In this document: positions 34,801 through 42,759 of the stretch, piece after piece | Numbering within the stretch: position 1 is the stretch's first letter | How the letters are laid out: every line of letters begins with the position of its first letter | Source of the DNA: Niastella caeni | GTDB taxonomy: Bacteria; Bacteroidota; Bacteroidia; Chitinophagales; Chitinophagaceae | Reading direction: 5' to 3' | NCBI RefSeq assembly: GCF_004834005.1 | Contig: NZ_STFF01000004.1 | Coordinates: 310,001-374,000, forward strand | Length of the DNA: 64,000 nucleotides | Translations under genes and position numbers: made by a program | Notes under the pieces: generated by a model | The model's database searches: none | What the model was told of the DNA's origin: nothing | Seen by the model: only the letters and a program-made list of their open reading frames with translations

Positions 34801-34907
34801 GTGCTGAGGGCGGGGTCTGTTAGAAATACCCCGGGAATGTACACCTGCTTTTGGGCGCTTGCATGGAGCGCAAGACATAGAAATACAAGTGCGTAGAGGT
34901 AGCGCAT
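31830..34907 (-). CDS. DUF6055 HExxH protein with beta-helix and two C-terminal galactose-binding-like domains
   Basis: A 1025-residue secreted protein; the ATG at 34907 gives a clean signal peptide (YALVFLCLALHASA). Residues about 20-320 form a DUF6055/metallopeptidase-like domain with H150-ELT-H154 and a third likely ligand Glu180 in FWETHANFM. Residues about 445-600 are a left-handed beta-helix (hexapeptide-like V-x-G-x-A repeats). Two copies of a carbohydrate-binding-like domain follow, each opening NLAxxAxxxTSYVSPWE and closing IESTGIIExRVWG-like, separated by a fibronectin-type linker. No T9SS tail is visible. GC-richer than its neighbours. Likely an exported glycan- or matrix-associated peptidase. 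Confidence 0.8.
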   Translation of the reverse strand: MRYLYALVFLCLALHASAQKQVYIPGVFLTDPALSTWSYSRSVQSENFVCFWGPVVGEHPEIYSDPNLRFTPAHVLDTLEKLYDKFVHEIRFCNEDTSTNLGKYKIIIVINDTWPPGGPTGWAFGSSYDDVIGAMWVHPNAVRDGAVLSHELTHSLQGQNNIDRNKAGGFRNQSTGSFWETHANFMRLQVYPQFAKEDVPRWMATRSFQYSSTRHHYCAFNLLLTIQELDSLGMVSRLWHESAANEHPLITYRRLKGWTQSQLNDFIWEYAKRDVIADHTVLGTGAYIRAERRRLQNAEPHYLWRQYTLLKRVNDSLPRYVVPDYQAPQDYGYNIIPLHPTCANRIVKVKFRGHAETAGAGWRYGFVAVKTDGTTARYSASYSASEAEVTFAMKEDETLLYLVVSGAPSSHTTYVWEAGFPKIKRFPYEISIVNAAPEGYQAGFRDEFRSAGHIHANGGGWVSNSATVDASVYVGPKAIVRGAARLTGNVRVEGTAWVENAVLSNDVVVSGNGHVFGGTLSGSVQVTDNAILNYCTLSGNVVAKHNALEWGVTLGSGVVVGGDAETGSCSTSGVYLQTPHFNNGRAACDGKGAADVSNIDVNPAYALFSNEAMAISGSPECVPAEFLQNLALTATPATSYVSPWESLAAIKDGFTPAGSGDRGHGVYGNWNNPNSFQWVQYEWPQSYLINKTEVYWFDDNTGVRIPDTAYAEYWKDNAWVSLGPVPVQRDVFNTVFPGGIRTNKIRLLMRSNIQSTGIIEWRVWGSDSALPAPGYKLLSFAGTRTDGANQLQWETMADDLIAHYELEYGTDSIHFIRVATVAKNLAQRYRTTHASNSGNSYYRLRQVFISGSSAYSTVVKISTVTENLAMLATASTSYVSPWETLGAVNDGFTPLHSNDKSNGAYGNWYNPDSLQWVAYEWPANSVIDKVDIYWFDDGGGVRTPTTAYLEYRNDSGWVRVADVPLVKDAFNQVPLNGLNTSRLRVVMKNNVESTGILEFRVWGYYSLPAAERLIVLYKDPSYNKL

Positions 34908-35102
34908 AAGATAAAGTTTAACTGGAATGAATGGGCAATACAACAACGCACACCGGAGGTGTGTTACAATAAACGATGTGAAAAGTTGGTCATCACGTAA
35001 CGAAATGAAGATAACGAAAGATGTGATTATAAGAATGCCTGATATTAACTAAAAACATCTGGAAGTTAACCTGTTTGCCATAGTATTACTATGTGCATAA
35101 CA

Positions 35103-35516
35103 CTAAAAACTAAAATTATTATTAATTATTTCCTCAATCATGTCCTTTGTCAAAGGTTTGTTTTTGTACATATACACTTCTTTAATTCCTTTGGCTTTTA
35201 ATTCATCGTCGGGATTAAGCGATGTAGTAAGCATTACAATGATTATTCTTTCAGCTTTCAGGTTTTCGAGCTTCTTGAATTCTATAAGAAATTCCCAGCC
35301 ATCCATAGCCGGCATGTTGATATCCAAAAAGATAACGTCAGGGATGAAACTATTATTTAAGTTATTTTTGTTGTTGCTTAGGATCCGTAAGGCTTCTGTA
35401 CCTCCATTAGCAACATGAATAACTTCTACCCGCCCTGAACTTTGTAAAATCTTTTTATTAATGAAATTTGTTGGCTCGTCATCATCAATAAGCAAAACAG
35501 AATTGATCTTTCTCAT
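35103..35516 (-). CDS. single-domain response regulator (Rcp1-like)
   Basis: A 137-residue receiver-only protein: acidic cluster DDDEPT near residue 11-16, phosphoacceptor Asp in VIFLDINMPAMDG near residue 63, Thr in VMLTTS near residue 96 and Lys in YKNKPLT near residue 118. The family relays phosphoryl groups from hybrid kinases without binding DNA. Its start overlaps the stop of the PAS kinase gene by 4 bp, so it is the last gene of a three-gene operon with two kinases, and their probable partner. Confidence 0.92.
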   Translation of the reverse strand: MRKINSVLLIDDDEPTNFINKKILQSSGRVEVIHVANGGTEALRILSNNKNNLNNSFIPDVIFLDINMPAMDGWEFLIEFKKLENLKAERIIIVMLTTSLNPDDELKAKGIKEVYMYKNKPLTKDMIEEIINNNFSF

Positions 35517-37345
35517 TCTTTTTCCTTTTCAGAAATAGTAAATTGAAAATTACTTCCCTTATCCAGTTGTGATTCCACCCATATTTTTCCTCCATGTAAT
35601 TCCACTATCTTTTTACAATGTGACAATCCTATGCCTGAGCCCTCATACTGCGTTCGATTGTGCAATCGTTGGAAAATGATAAATATTCTTTCCTGATGTT
35701 GCTGCTCTATTCCTATTCCATTGTCTCTGAAAGAGAAACTCCATCCACCGGGTATTTTTTGGGAAGAAATTGTTATTACTGGCGGAGCATTATCCCTGTG
35801 AAATTTTATAGAATTACTGATCAGGTTTTGAAAGAGTTGCTTAATTTCTGTTGGATAACCGTTCACAACCGGCAAGGCTTCTGTGACAGAAATTTTTGCA
35901 TTGGCTTCTTCAATAGCGCTGCTCAAATCAGCCATTACCTGGGAAAGTACCGTATTGCAATCCACTTCATGTAATACCCTCATTCTGCCTATCCTTGAAT
36001 AATCCAGCAGGTCCTTAATAAGTGTCTGCATCCGGTCCGCAGCATGGAAAATATAGTCCAGATAACTATCAGCAATGTCATCCATTTTCCTATAATACTC
36101 TTCCTTAAGGAAACCAACAAAGCTGGATATGGTCCTCAGCGGTTCCTGCAAATCATGAGACGCCACATACGCGAATTGTTCAAGCTCTTTATTTTTTGTT
36201 TCCAGTTCTTCTGTTCTTTGATGAACTTTCTTTTCAAGATTAATATTTATCTCTTTTATCTGATTCTCCAGTTTCTTTTTTTCCGAAATATCCCTGACAG
36301 CTGCCGATACGAGTAAACCATCTTCGGTTTCTAAAGGGCTCAGGCTTATTTCAACAGGAAATTCTTTACCGCTTTTATCTCTTCCATGCAAATCGAACCC
36401 TTCCCCCATCTTCCTTGCTTTGGGGTTCTTGAAATAATTAACACGGTGAACCTGATGAATCGAATTATAACGAACGGGCATTAATAGTTCTATATTATAA
36501 CCGATCATTTCAACCCGGTTATATCCAAACATTTTTTCGGTTTGCGCATTCACTAACTGAATGGAACCCGACTCATTTACAATGATGATTGCATCCGGAG
36601 CAGACTCCAACAAATTTCTGAATTTTTCTTCTGCCTTTTTTCGTTGTGAAATATCCCTTATTGCTGCAGACACCAGTAGCCCTTCTTCGGTTTCCAGTGG
36701 GCTTAAACTGATTTCAACGGGAAACTCAGCGCCCGTTTTGTGCCTGCCAAACAACTCCTGTCCTTCCCCCATCGTTCTGGCCTTTGCGTTTTCAAAAAAA
36801 TTCTTCCTGTGGCCCTTATGTCTGCTTACAAAACGATCGGGGATCAACATTTCCACATCCTGTCCCAACAATTCATTTTTAGCATAACCGAATAGTTTTT
36901 CTGTTTGCGCGTTGACAAGAATTATTTGTCCATAGGCGTTTACGATCACCATAGCATCGGGAGCCGTTTCCAATAGGGCTTGAGCCTTACTTTCCAAGGT
37001 TTTACGATGCATTACTTTTCTTTCAATAACAGAAATGCCAATTATCCTTCCAGAATTGTCCCGAATGGCAGAGTAAGAAGCCGATACTTTTATAAGCGAT
37101 TTATTTTGTGTGACCCTTTCTGTTTCAAAGGGGGCAGATTGTTCCCCAAACAAAAGATTATCTCTTATATTTTCAAATTCTTTCTGCCTCACCTCAGGCA
37201 ATAATATTATGTATTGGCTTCCAACGATATTTTCCGGCAGGTAGCCATAAAATTTCTCTACACATGAGTTGCATTGCAGTATTTTACCCGAAAGATCAAT
37301 GGCAAATATAGCATCATTCGCATGTTGCAGTAAGGATGACCACAT
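35513..37345 (-). CDS. triple-PAS sensor histidine kinase
   Basis: A 610-residue cytosolic kinase with no transmembrane segment. PAS domains at about residues 1-115, 120-235 and 245-360 (the second and third share nearly identical strings such as FPVEISLSPLET, marking an internal duplication), then a HisKA domain (FAYVASHDLQEPLRTISSFV, phosphoacceptor His near residue 395) and HATPase to the end (GIGLSHCKKIVELHGGKIWV). It is 6 bp from the upstream kinase gene and overlaps the regulator gene, so all three are co-expressed. The cue is unknown; PAS domains may bind haem, flavin or small ligands. Confidence 0.92.
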   Translation of the reverse strand: MWSSLLQHANDAIFAIDLSGKILQCNSCVEKFYGYLPENIVGSQYIILLPEVRQKEFENIRDNLLFGEQSAPFETERVTQNKSLIKVSASYSAIRDNSGRIIGISVIERKVMHRKTLESKAQALLETAPDAMVIVNAYGQIILVNAQTEKLFGYAKNELLGQDVEMLIPDRFVSRHKGHRKNFFENAKARTMGEGQELFGRHKTGAEFPVEISLSPLETEEGLLVSAAIRDISQRKKAEEKFRNLLESAPDAIIIVNESGSIQLVNAQTEKMFGYNRVEMIGYNIELLMPVRYNSIHQVHRVNYFKNPKARKMGEGFDLHGRDKSGKEFPVEISLSPLETEDGLLVSAAVRDISEKKKLENQIKEININLEKKVHQRTEELETKNKELEQFAYVASHDLQEPLRTISSFVGFLKEEYYRKMDDIADSYLDYIFHAADRMQTLIKDLLDYSRIGRMRVLHEVDCNTVLSQVMADLSSAIEEANAKISVTEALPVVNGYPTEIKQLFQNLISNSIKFHRDNAPPVITISSQKIPGGWSFSFRDNGIGIEQQHQERIFIIFQRLHNRTQYEGSGIGLSHCKKIVELHGGKIWVESQLDKGSNFQFTISEKEKE

Positions 37346-37351
37346 GGAGTT

Positions 37352-38779
37352 TCATTTATAAATATTTAACGTTGCTACAAGCTTACAACCTTTTCCAGGT
37401 GCCGATTCAATTTTTACTTCTCCATCATATAAACTCACCCTGCTATTCATATTTGTAATTCCAACACCTTTTCGGTGAAGCTTTGTATCAAACCCCTTAC
37501 CATTATCATTTATTAATAATATAATCAGGGTTCCTTCTTTCTTTAACTCAATGTTGACTGAACTGGCATTCGCATGTTTTAAAATATTGGTCAGCTGTTC
37601 CTGTATAATTCTGTATATGGCAATCTTTACATCTTTATCTATTTTCTTTTCAGGGAAACAATTCATGCAAAATGATATTTTTATTTTTTTTACCAGAACA
37701 ATGTTTGCGATCATTTCATTGACGGCTTTTTTCAGCCCTATTTCACTGATATCGCTTACAATAAGTGTTCTTGAAAGTTCCCTGATCTCCTTCATAACAA
37801 GCTCTATAACATGCATGCTTTTGTTGATCAGTTGATCTCTTACTTCCATATTGGCCAGGGAATGTTCCAGATTGAGTGCTACAGTAGCAAGCATTTGGTT
37901 AATATTATCGTGTAACTCGGCTCCAAGGTGCGCCCGATCGCTTTCCAGCGCCTTTAACACCGCTGCTGTTATATTCTTTTGCTCTGCTTTTTTCTGATCT
38001 TCTAATTTTTTCTGTAATTTAATTTCTTCTGTTACATCATGTACTTGCGCCTGTGAAGCAACTTTTCCCCAATAATTAATTGGCGAAAAAGCTATTTCAA
38101 CGATCATTATATCATCATTCTTCTTTTTATGTTGCCATAACTTAACCTGTCCTTCTTTGTTGTCGATTATTGGACTTATAGCTTTGCGCCTGTCTTCCGG
38201 CGCCCTTATGTCTATAAGCGTCATTGTTAAAAATTCTTCCCGCCCATAGCCGTAGCATTTTATAGCGGCATCGTTTACTTCAAGGAATTTCAAACTAAAA
38301 GGGTCATAAATCAATGAAGGAAAAATGTTCTGATAAAACATCTGTTTATATTTTTCCTCACTAACCAGCAATGCTTCTTCTGCCTTTTTTCTTTCAAGGC
38401 TATACTGAATAGCGCGGGATAAAAGATCACTGTTGAAGTTTCCCTTCACAAGATAGTCCTGTGCGCCCTGCTTCAATGCTTCGAGCGCAGTGCCGGTATC
38501 GTTAAAACCAGTGAGTATAATAACGGGAATTTCTTTGACAAAGGACTTTATGCCTAAATAGGTGTCAATACCAATACTGTCAGGAAGGCTTAAATCAAGC
38601 AAGGCGATATGAAAATGTTGTTTTACTAACGCCTCTTTGGCTTCCACTACCTTATCTGTTGTGAATAACCTATTTACCTGAAGAGAGGATGCATTAAGCA
38701 TTTTCTTCAATATATAAATATCGGCGGGATTATCTTCTACAAGAAGAATGTCGATGTTATTAGCAGCATACATGCCCAA
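37352..38779 (-). CDS. hybrid REC-PAS histidine kinase (NarL/HisKA_3 type)
   Basis: A 475-residue protein. Receiver domain first (about residues 8-125: LLVEDNPADIYILKKML, phosphoacceptor Asp in LLDLSLPD), then a PAS domain (about 140-255), then a HisKA_3 region with ELHDNINQMLATVALNLEHS (His near residue 295) and a HATPase_c end (GIGLTN-type VGITNMNSRVSLYDG). Receiver at the N-terminus and a HisKA_3 kinase suggest a phosphorelay entry point. First gene of the operon with the triple-PAS kinase and the single-domain regulator. Confidence 0.9.
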   Translation of the reverse strand: MGMYAANNIDILLVEDNPADIYILKKMLNASSLQVNRLFTTDKVVEAKEALVKQHFHIALLDLSLPDSIGIDTYLGIKSFVKEIPVIILTGFNDTGTALEALKQGAQDYLVKGNFNSDLLSRAIQYSLERKKAEEALLVSEEKYKQMFYQNIFPSLIYDPFSLKFLEVNDAAIKCYGYGREEFLTMTLIDIRAPEDRRKAISPIIDNKEGQVKLWQHKKKNDDIMIVEIAFSPINYWGKVASQAQVHDVTEEIKLQKKLEDQKKAEQKNITAAVLKALESDRAHLGAELHDNINQMLATVALNLEHSLANMEVRDQLINKSMHVIELVMKEIRELSRTLIVSDISEIGLKKAVNEMIANIVLVKKIKISFCMNCFPEKKIDKDVKIAIYRIIQEQLTNILKHANASSVNIELKKEGTLIILLINDNGKGFDTKLHRKGVGITNMNSRVSLYDGEVKIESAPGKGCKLVATLNIYK

Positions 38780-39145
38780 TAGATGATTTGTGCATTTATT
38801 TATTTACAAGCTGCTACTAATCAAATAATTTATATGGAGTTGCTTAGAAAGTAATTATTCTAAGATACTGAATTTATGTAATATAAAGTGCCGTGTTTTC
38901 CCCCATGTCGTTTAGTTAAGCAAAAAAGGGTGTTTTTCACGTATGAGTTCAATTGAGTCGCTATAAATAAGGGCCATCCCTGAGACGCCAACGGCCGGGA
39001 AAGAACGTTCAGCTGTAACCGCTTGCTACCTTTCAGTCATTTTATAATCAGCATACTTAGAATAGGAAGAACAGGTTTACAATGAGCAATGGACAGCTTC
39101 TTTAAGGAAATTGAGAATGAAGCGGAGCCGGCCCTTTTATAAAAA
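38780..39145. other. 366-bp intergenic region
   Basis: AT-rich region upstream of the kinase operon (minus) and downstream of the convergent-oriented 158-aa gene. Apart from being the place for the operon promoter, I see no gene, repeat or hairpin in it. Confidence 0.3.
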
Positions 39146-39622
39146 TTACTTTCGTTGTTTTTTACGTTTCTTTACAGCAAAATCTGTAAGGTATGTATGC
39201 GCATTAGAAAATATTTCATTATCCCTGCCACTCATAATGGCAGAGGTGCCTCCCGAAATGCAGTGGTGGCCAAAGCATAGTGCCTCCGAATAGCCATCAT
39301 CGACGGGGTATATGCTTACTTTCGACTTTATTGTATTCACTTTCAGTTCATGCATCTTTTTTAAGATTTCTGCACGGTTGGCTTCAGTCATCGAAAATAC
39401 GCCTGTTTTGGGGGCATTCATTCTCTGGTATACCATGTACCTGCACGAATCGTAGGAAATTTTTAATTCGGTTCTGCTTCCATCCATACTGCCACTAAAG
39501 GAATAGCTGATAGTAAAATCTTTTGTCCAGGTTTGGGGTAATTCAAACTCGTTCATAGGTACATTATTAATAGGAAGGTGATTTAAAACGATGAGCAGGT
39601 AGGGTACAAAAAAATTCATCAT
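39146..39622 (-). CDS. hypothetical exported protein, 158 aa
   Basis: A 158-residue protein starting with a hydrophobic segment (FFVPYLLIVLNHLPI) that may be a signal peptide or anchor, then a beta-rich middle (DFTISYSFSGSMDGSRTELKISYDS) and a strongly basic C-terminus (AVKKRKKQRK). Two Cys and a His pair in ALCFGHHCISGG could form a metal or disulfide site. No known family recognised. Single gene between the kinase operon and a BRCT remnant. Confidence 0.5.
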   Translation of the reverse strand: MMNFFVPYLLIVLNHLPINNVPMNEFELPQTWTKDFTISYSFSGSMDGSRTELKISYDSCRYMVYQRMNAPKTGVFSMTEANRAEILKKMHELKVNTIKSKVSIYPVDDGYSEALCFGHHCISGGTSAIMSGRDNEIFSNAHTYLTDFAVKKRKKQRK

Positions 39623-39797
39623 AAAACGTTCTTTTTTATTGTGATACTATTTAGGATGCAGCCATTGGCTAAAATGCATAAACGTGCAGTATAATTTTGA
39701 TTTGCTGCAGCCAGTACGGAAAAGTAAGTTCGATCGCTGTAGTAAAAAAACGATGACCATAGAGCACTGCTTAACGGCCTGGTGTTCTGGCCAGACC

Positions 39798-40064
39798 TCA
39801 TTGATTCAAATGATATTTTATGGGATCAAATTTATATTCCACAATCAATTGCAGGAACTTTTTTTCGTCAATAATTTTAAGGTTATCTTTTTTCCTGGCC
39901 CGTTCCAATTTTGATCCGGGGTCTTTGCCCGTAACCAGATAATTTACCTTCGATGAAATATTCCCAACAGTTCGTCCGCCCAGATGTTCCACAATATCCC
40001 TGGCTTCATCACGGCTATATTTTTTCAATTCGCCTGTGAATGCAAAAATAATCCCCGTTAGGTT
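39798..40064 (-). pseudogene. BRCT-domain remnant (NAD+-dependent DNA ligase-type)
   Basis: The minus-strand frame spells a complete BRCT domain: GIIFAFTGELKKYSRDEARD, VEHLGGRTVGNISSKVNYLV, GKDPGSKLERARKKDNLKII, with the conserved TG...S...A...G..V......T.LV pattern of the ligA C-terminal BRCT. The frame is blocked upstream by a stop at 40065-40067, and the only ATG (40028) would delete the first beta strand. It is therefore probably the tail of a lost ligA-like gene, or a very short free BRCT protein. Confidence 0.6.
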
Positions 40065-40759
40065 TTATGGAGCCCAGGTTGCAGGCTTCGTACGGCAACA
40101 ATGGCACCTCTCCGCAGGTATTTGTAGCTTCTATTTGCCCACAATTTTTTAAATCAATTTGCATACAAATCATTGCAAAACCAATGACCTGCATCTATTC
40201 TGTATATGATTTGCATTTTTTGCGGGTTATTATTCCCATTGACCCCCATCATCATGACTAACACTAATAGATATCATCAACCGGCGTACGGTAAGAAAGC
40301 GGTAATATTCCACTCATAATCTGATGGCCTGCGGTGACTTACACTGATACCCGTAAAACCTGACGAGGCTCATTGAACAGGTTCGGTAAATAACGTAATT
40401 TGCAAATCAATTGATGCTAGATGCGTAGTTAATAAATTATTCCAATAACTCCACTGTCCGGGCGCCCGCCAACACACTGTAATTCAGTTTAATTGTCCTT
40501 ATAGGAGATCAAATCGGGAAATGCGATGATAATGATTAATAATTCTTCAATTAGCTGACCATGAACATCGGAACAACAGCATTACGGACGAAGAGGTCTG
40601 TAACGCTGTTTAATAACTTTCCTTATGAAGACAGCCGGTGCTTCCATTATTAATAAATCTTAAAAATCACATTATACGGAACCTGCTACTTTGAAGAAAG
40701 TCAATCCTTCCCGGCCGGCAATCAGGTTAATGTTTATTAATTCTTTAAATAAACTGATT
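40065..40759. other. 695-bp low-coding region
   Basis: Between the BRCT remnant and the SBBP-repeat gene I find only short frames in all six readings (longest on the plus strand about 20-60 codons, without motif). The area looks like eroded DNA; no promoter box or repeat stands out apart from TTTGCAAATCAATTG near 40399. Confidence 0.35.
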
Positions 40760-42535
40760 ATGAAAAAGTTTACGCATTTATGTAAACCTTTGTTTCTGTT
40801 AACATTTATTCTTCTATACACTTCCACTATCGCCCAGTTTAAAGAAGAATGGGTGGCCATGGACATTCTTGGAAATGATATAGCCACTGATAACAAAGGC
40901 AATGTGTATGTAGCAGGACTTTTGGCAGGCGCAGGAACCGGCAGCGATTTTGCCACCGTAAAGTATAATGCAAATGGAGTGATGCAGTGGTTATCGGTAT
41001 ACAATGGCCCCGGAAACAGCGACGACCAGGCACTTTCCCTGGCCGTGGACAAGGATGGCAATGTGTTTGTTACAGGAGAGAGCCAGGGCAGCGGAACCGG
41101 ATATGATTTTGCCACCATCAGGTACAATGCAAACGGAGTACAGCTGTGGGTGGCCCGGTACAACGGCCCTGGCAATGGAAATGATGGCATATCAAATTTT
41201 GTCAGGCCTTCTGTTCCTCAACGGTTAGCCGTGGACGGTTTTGGCAATGTGTATGTGACCGGACCGAGTACGGGCGCAGGAACCGGTTATGATTATGCCA
41301 CGATCAAATACAATTCAAACGGAGCGCAACAGTGGGTGGCCAGGTACAATGGTGCGGCCAATAGTACCGATGCAGCAAATGCCCTTGCTGTAGACAAGTA
41401 TGGCAATGTATATGTAACTGGATTTAGTGAGGGCATTGGGACCGGTAATGACTACGCCACTATCAGGTACAATGCTAACGGAACGCAGCAGTGGGTAACA
41501 CGGTACAACGGTCCTGTAAATGATTTAGATGAAGCAAGAAGCATAGCTGTAGACGTCAATGGCAATGTGTACGTGACAGGAAGGTCAGCCAGGGGCTATT
41601 ATGAAGACGGCGATATAATACGCCCTGTATCCAACTATCACACCGTAAAGTATAATACAGCAGGTGTACAACAGTGGGAAGCGCTATACGATGTTCTTCC
41701 TGAATCTCACCCAAAAGCGCTTGCCCTGGATGCCCTGGGCAATGTGTATGTAACAGGACAAAGCGGAGGAAACACTGACGAAGAAGACTATGCTACCGTT
41801 AAATACAATACAAATGGTGACGAGCAGTGGGCGGCGAGGTATACCAGCACCGACTTTGACCATCGTGCATTTGACCTTGCGCTGGACGGCTCAGGCAACG
41901 TGTATGTAACCGGGCAGAGTGACGAGAACTATGTAACAGTAAAATATAACACAAATGGTGAGCAGCAGTGGGTAGCAAAAGGTAATGACCTGGGTTTTGG
42001 CGCTGTAGCTTTTTCCATTGCCGTGGATGCTTTAAGAAATGTATATGTGACGGGGCACCCTGCAACCATCAAATACTCCCAAACCCTGCCTGTCTGCGGC
42101 AACAAGGGCGATAAAGTTCTGGTCTGCCATAAAGGCGGTACAATTTGCATACCCGGTTCCGCTGCTATGGCCCATATCAACCATGGCGATCAATTGGGCG
42201 GTTGCGCCGAACAAGTTGCCAGGATTGCCACCGGTCCTTCAGCAGGGATCAATGATTTACCGGCACGTTTCCGGGTTGCTGTTGCGCCGAACCCGGCCGG
42301 CGGTATAACTAAAATATCTTACGAATTGCCGGTTGCCGGCCATGTCACCATAAAAGTGTTTGACATCGTTGGCAGACAAATAACAACGCTCGCGGATGCA
42401 CACAAACCGGCAGGTTCGCACAATATCAACTTAAATGTAACTGCATTAATGAACGGCATGTATTATTTCCGGATAACAGTAAAATCGGCCAAAACAAGCT
42501 GGAGTGAAACCGGTAAAATAAATGTGCTGAGATAG
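40760..42535 (+). CDS. SBBP-repeat protein with T9SS type A sorting tail
   Basis: A 591-residue secreted protein if started at the ATG at 40760, which gives the signal peptide PLFLLTFILLYTSTIAQ; the frame begins 69 nt earlier. The body holds about eight repeats of GNVYVTGxSxGxGTGxDYAT, xxYNxNGxQQWVARYNGP (SBBP/beta-propeller repeats). After residue about 465 a short Cys/His-containing segment (VCHKGGTICIPGSAAMAHIN) precedes a C-terminal sorting domain (NPAGGITKISYELP ... HNINLNVTALMNGMYYFRIT) for export and anchoring by the type IX secretion system. Surface role, ligand unknown. Confidence 0.88.
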   Translation: MKKFTHLCKPLFLLTFILLYTSTIAQFKEEWVAMDILGNDIATDNKGNVYVAGLLAGAGTGSDFATVKYNANGVMQWLSVYNGPGNSDDQALSLAVDKDGNVFVTGESQGSGTGYDFATIRYNANGVQLWVARYNGPGNGNDGISNFVRPSVPQRLAVDGFGNVYVTGPSTGAGTGYDYATIKYNSNGAQQWVARYNGAANSTDAANALAVDKYGNVYVTGFSEGIGTGNDYATIRYNANGTQQWVTRYNGPVNDLDEARSIAVDVNGNVYVTGRSARGYYEDGDIIRPVSNYHTVKYNTAGVQQWEALYDVLPESHPKALALDALGNVYVTGQSGGNTDEEDYATVKYNTNGDEQWAARYTSTDFDHRAFDLALDGSGNVYVTGQSDENYVTVKYNTNGEQQWVAKGNDLGFGAVAFSIAVDALRNVYVTGHPATIKYSQTLPVCGNKGDKVLVCHKGGTICIPGSAAMAHINHGDQLGGCAEQVARIATGPSAGINDLPARFRVAVAPNPAGGITKISYELPVAGHVTIKVFDIVGRQITTLADAHKPAGSHNINLNVTALMNGMYYFRITVKSAKTSWSETGKINVLR

Positions 42536-42543
42536 CTGGCTTA

Positions 42544-42738
42544 TAATGCCGGTCCCAAAGCCCCGAAAAATGGGTGAAACGGCAAAATGGCGATGTCAAT
42601 CACAGCTCAGATATTGCACATAGCCTGGCGGTGGACCATAAAGGTAATATTATAGTTACGGGGGTTTCGGCCGGCGATTCCAAAAAGCCAGAGAAAAAGG
42701 AAACTACTGTTATAGCGGCCAATGCGGAAATACTGTAA
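42544..42738 (+). pseudogene. fragment of an SBBP-repeat protein gene
   Basis: Directly after the preceding gene an open frame reads VKRQNGDVNHSSDIAHSLAV, then DHKGNIIVTGVSAGDSKKPE, and stops at 42736-42738. The DxxGNIIVTGVSAG string is an SBBP repeat, but only one copy remains and there is no start or signal peptide. A decayed neighbour of the gene at 40760. Confidence 0.65.
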
Positions 42739-42759
42739 GGTGAAATTCATTTTTAGTGT

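Noticed and set aside
33990..34823. Antisense frame (277 aa, plus) inside the DUF6055 gene
   Set aside because: Opposite a clearly conserved HELTH-containing coding region; arises from its GC-rich codon use.
40256..40321. 21-codon frame with ATG at 40256
   Set aside because: Too short and unsupported in an eroded region.
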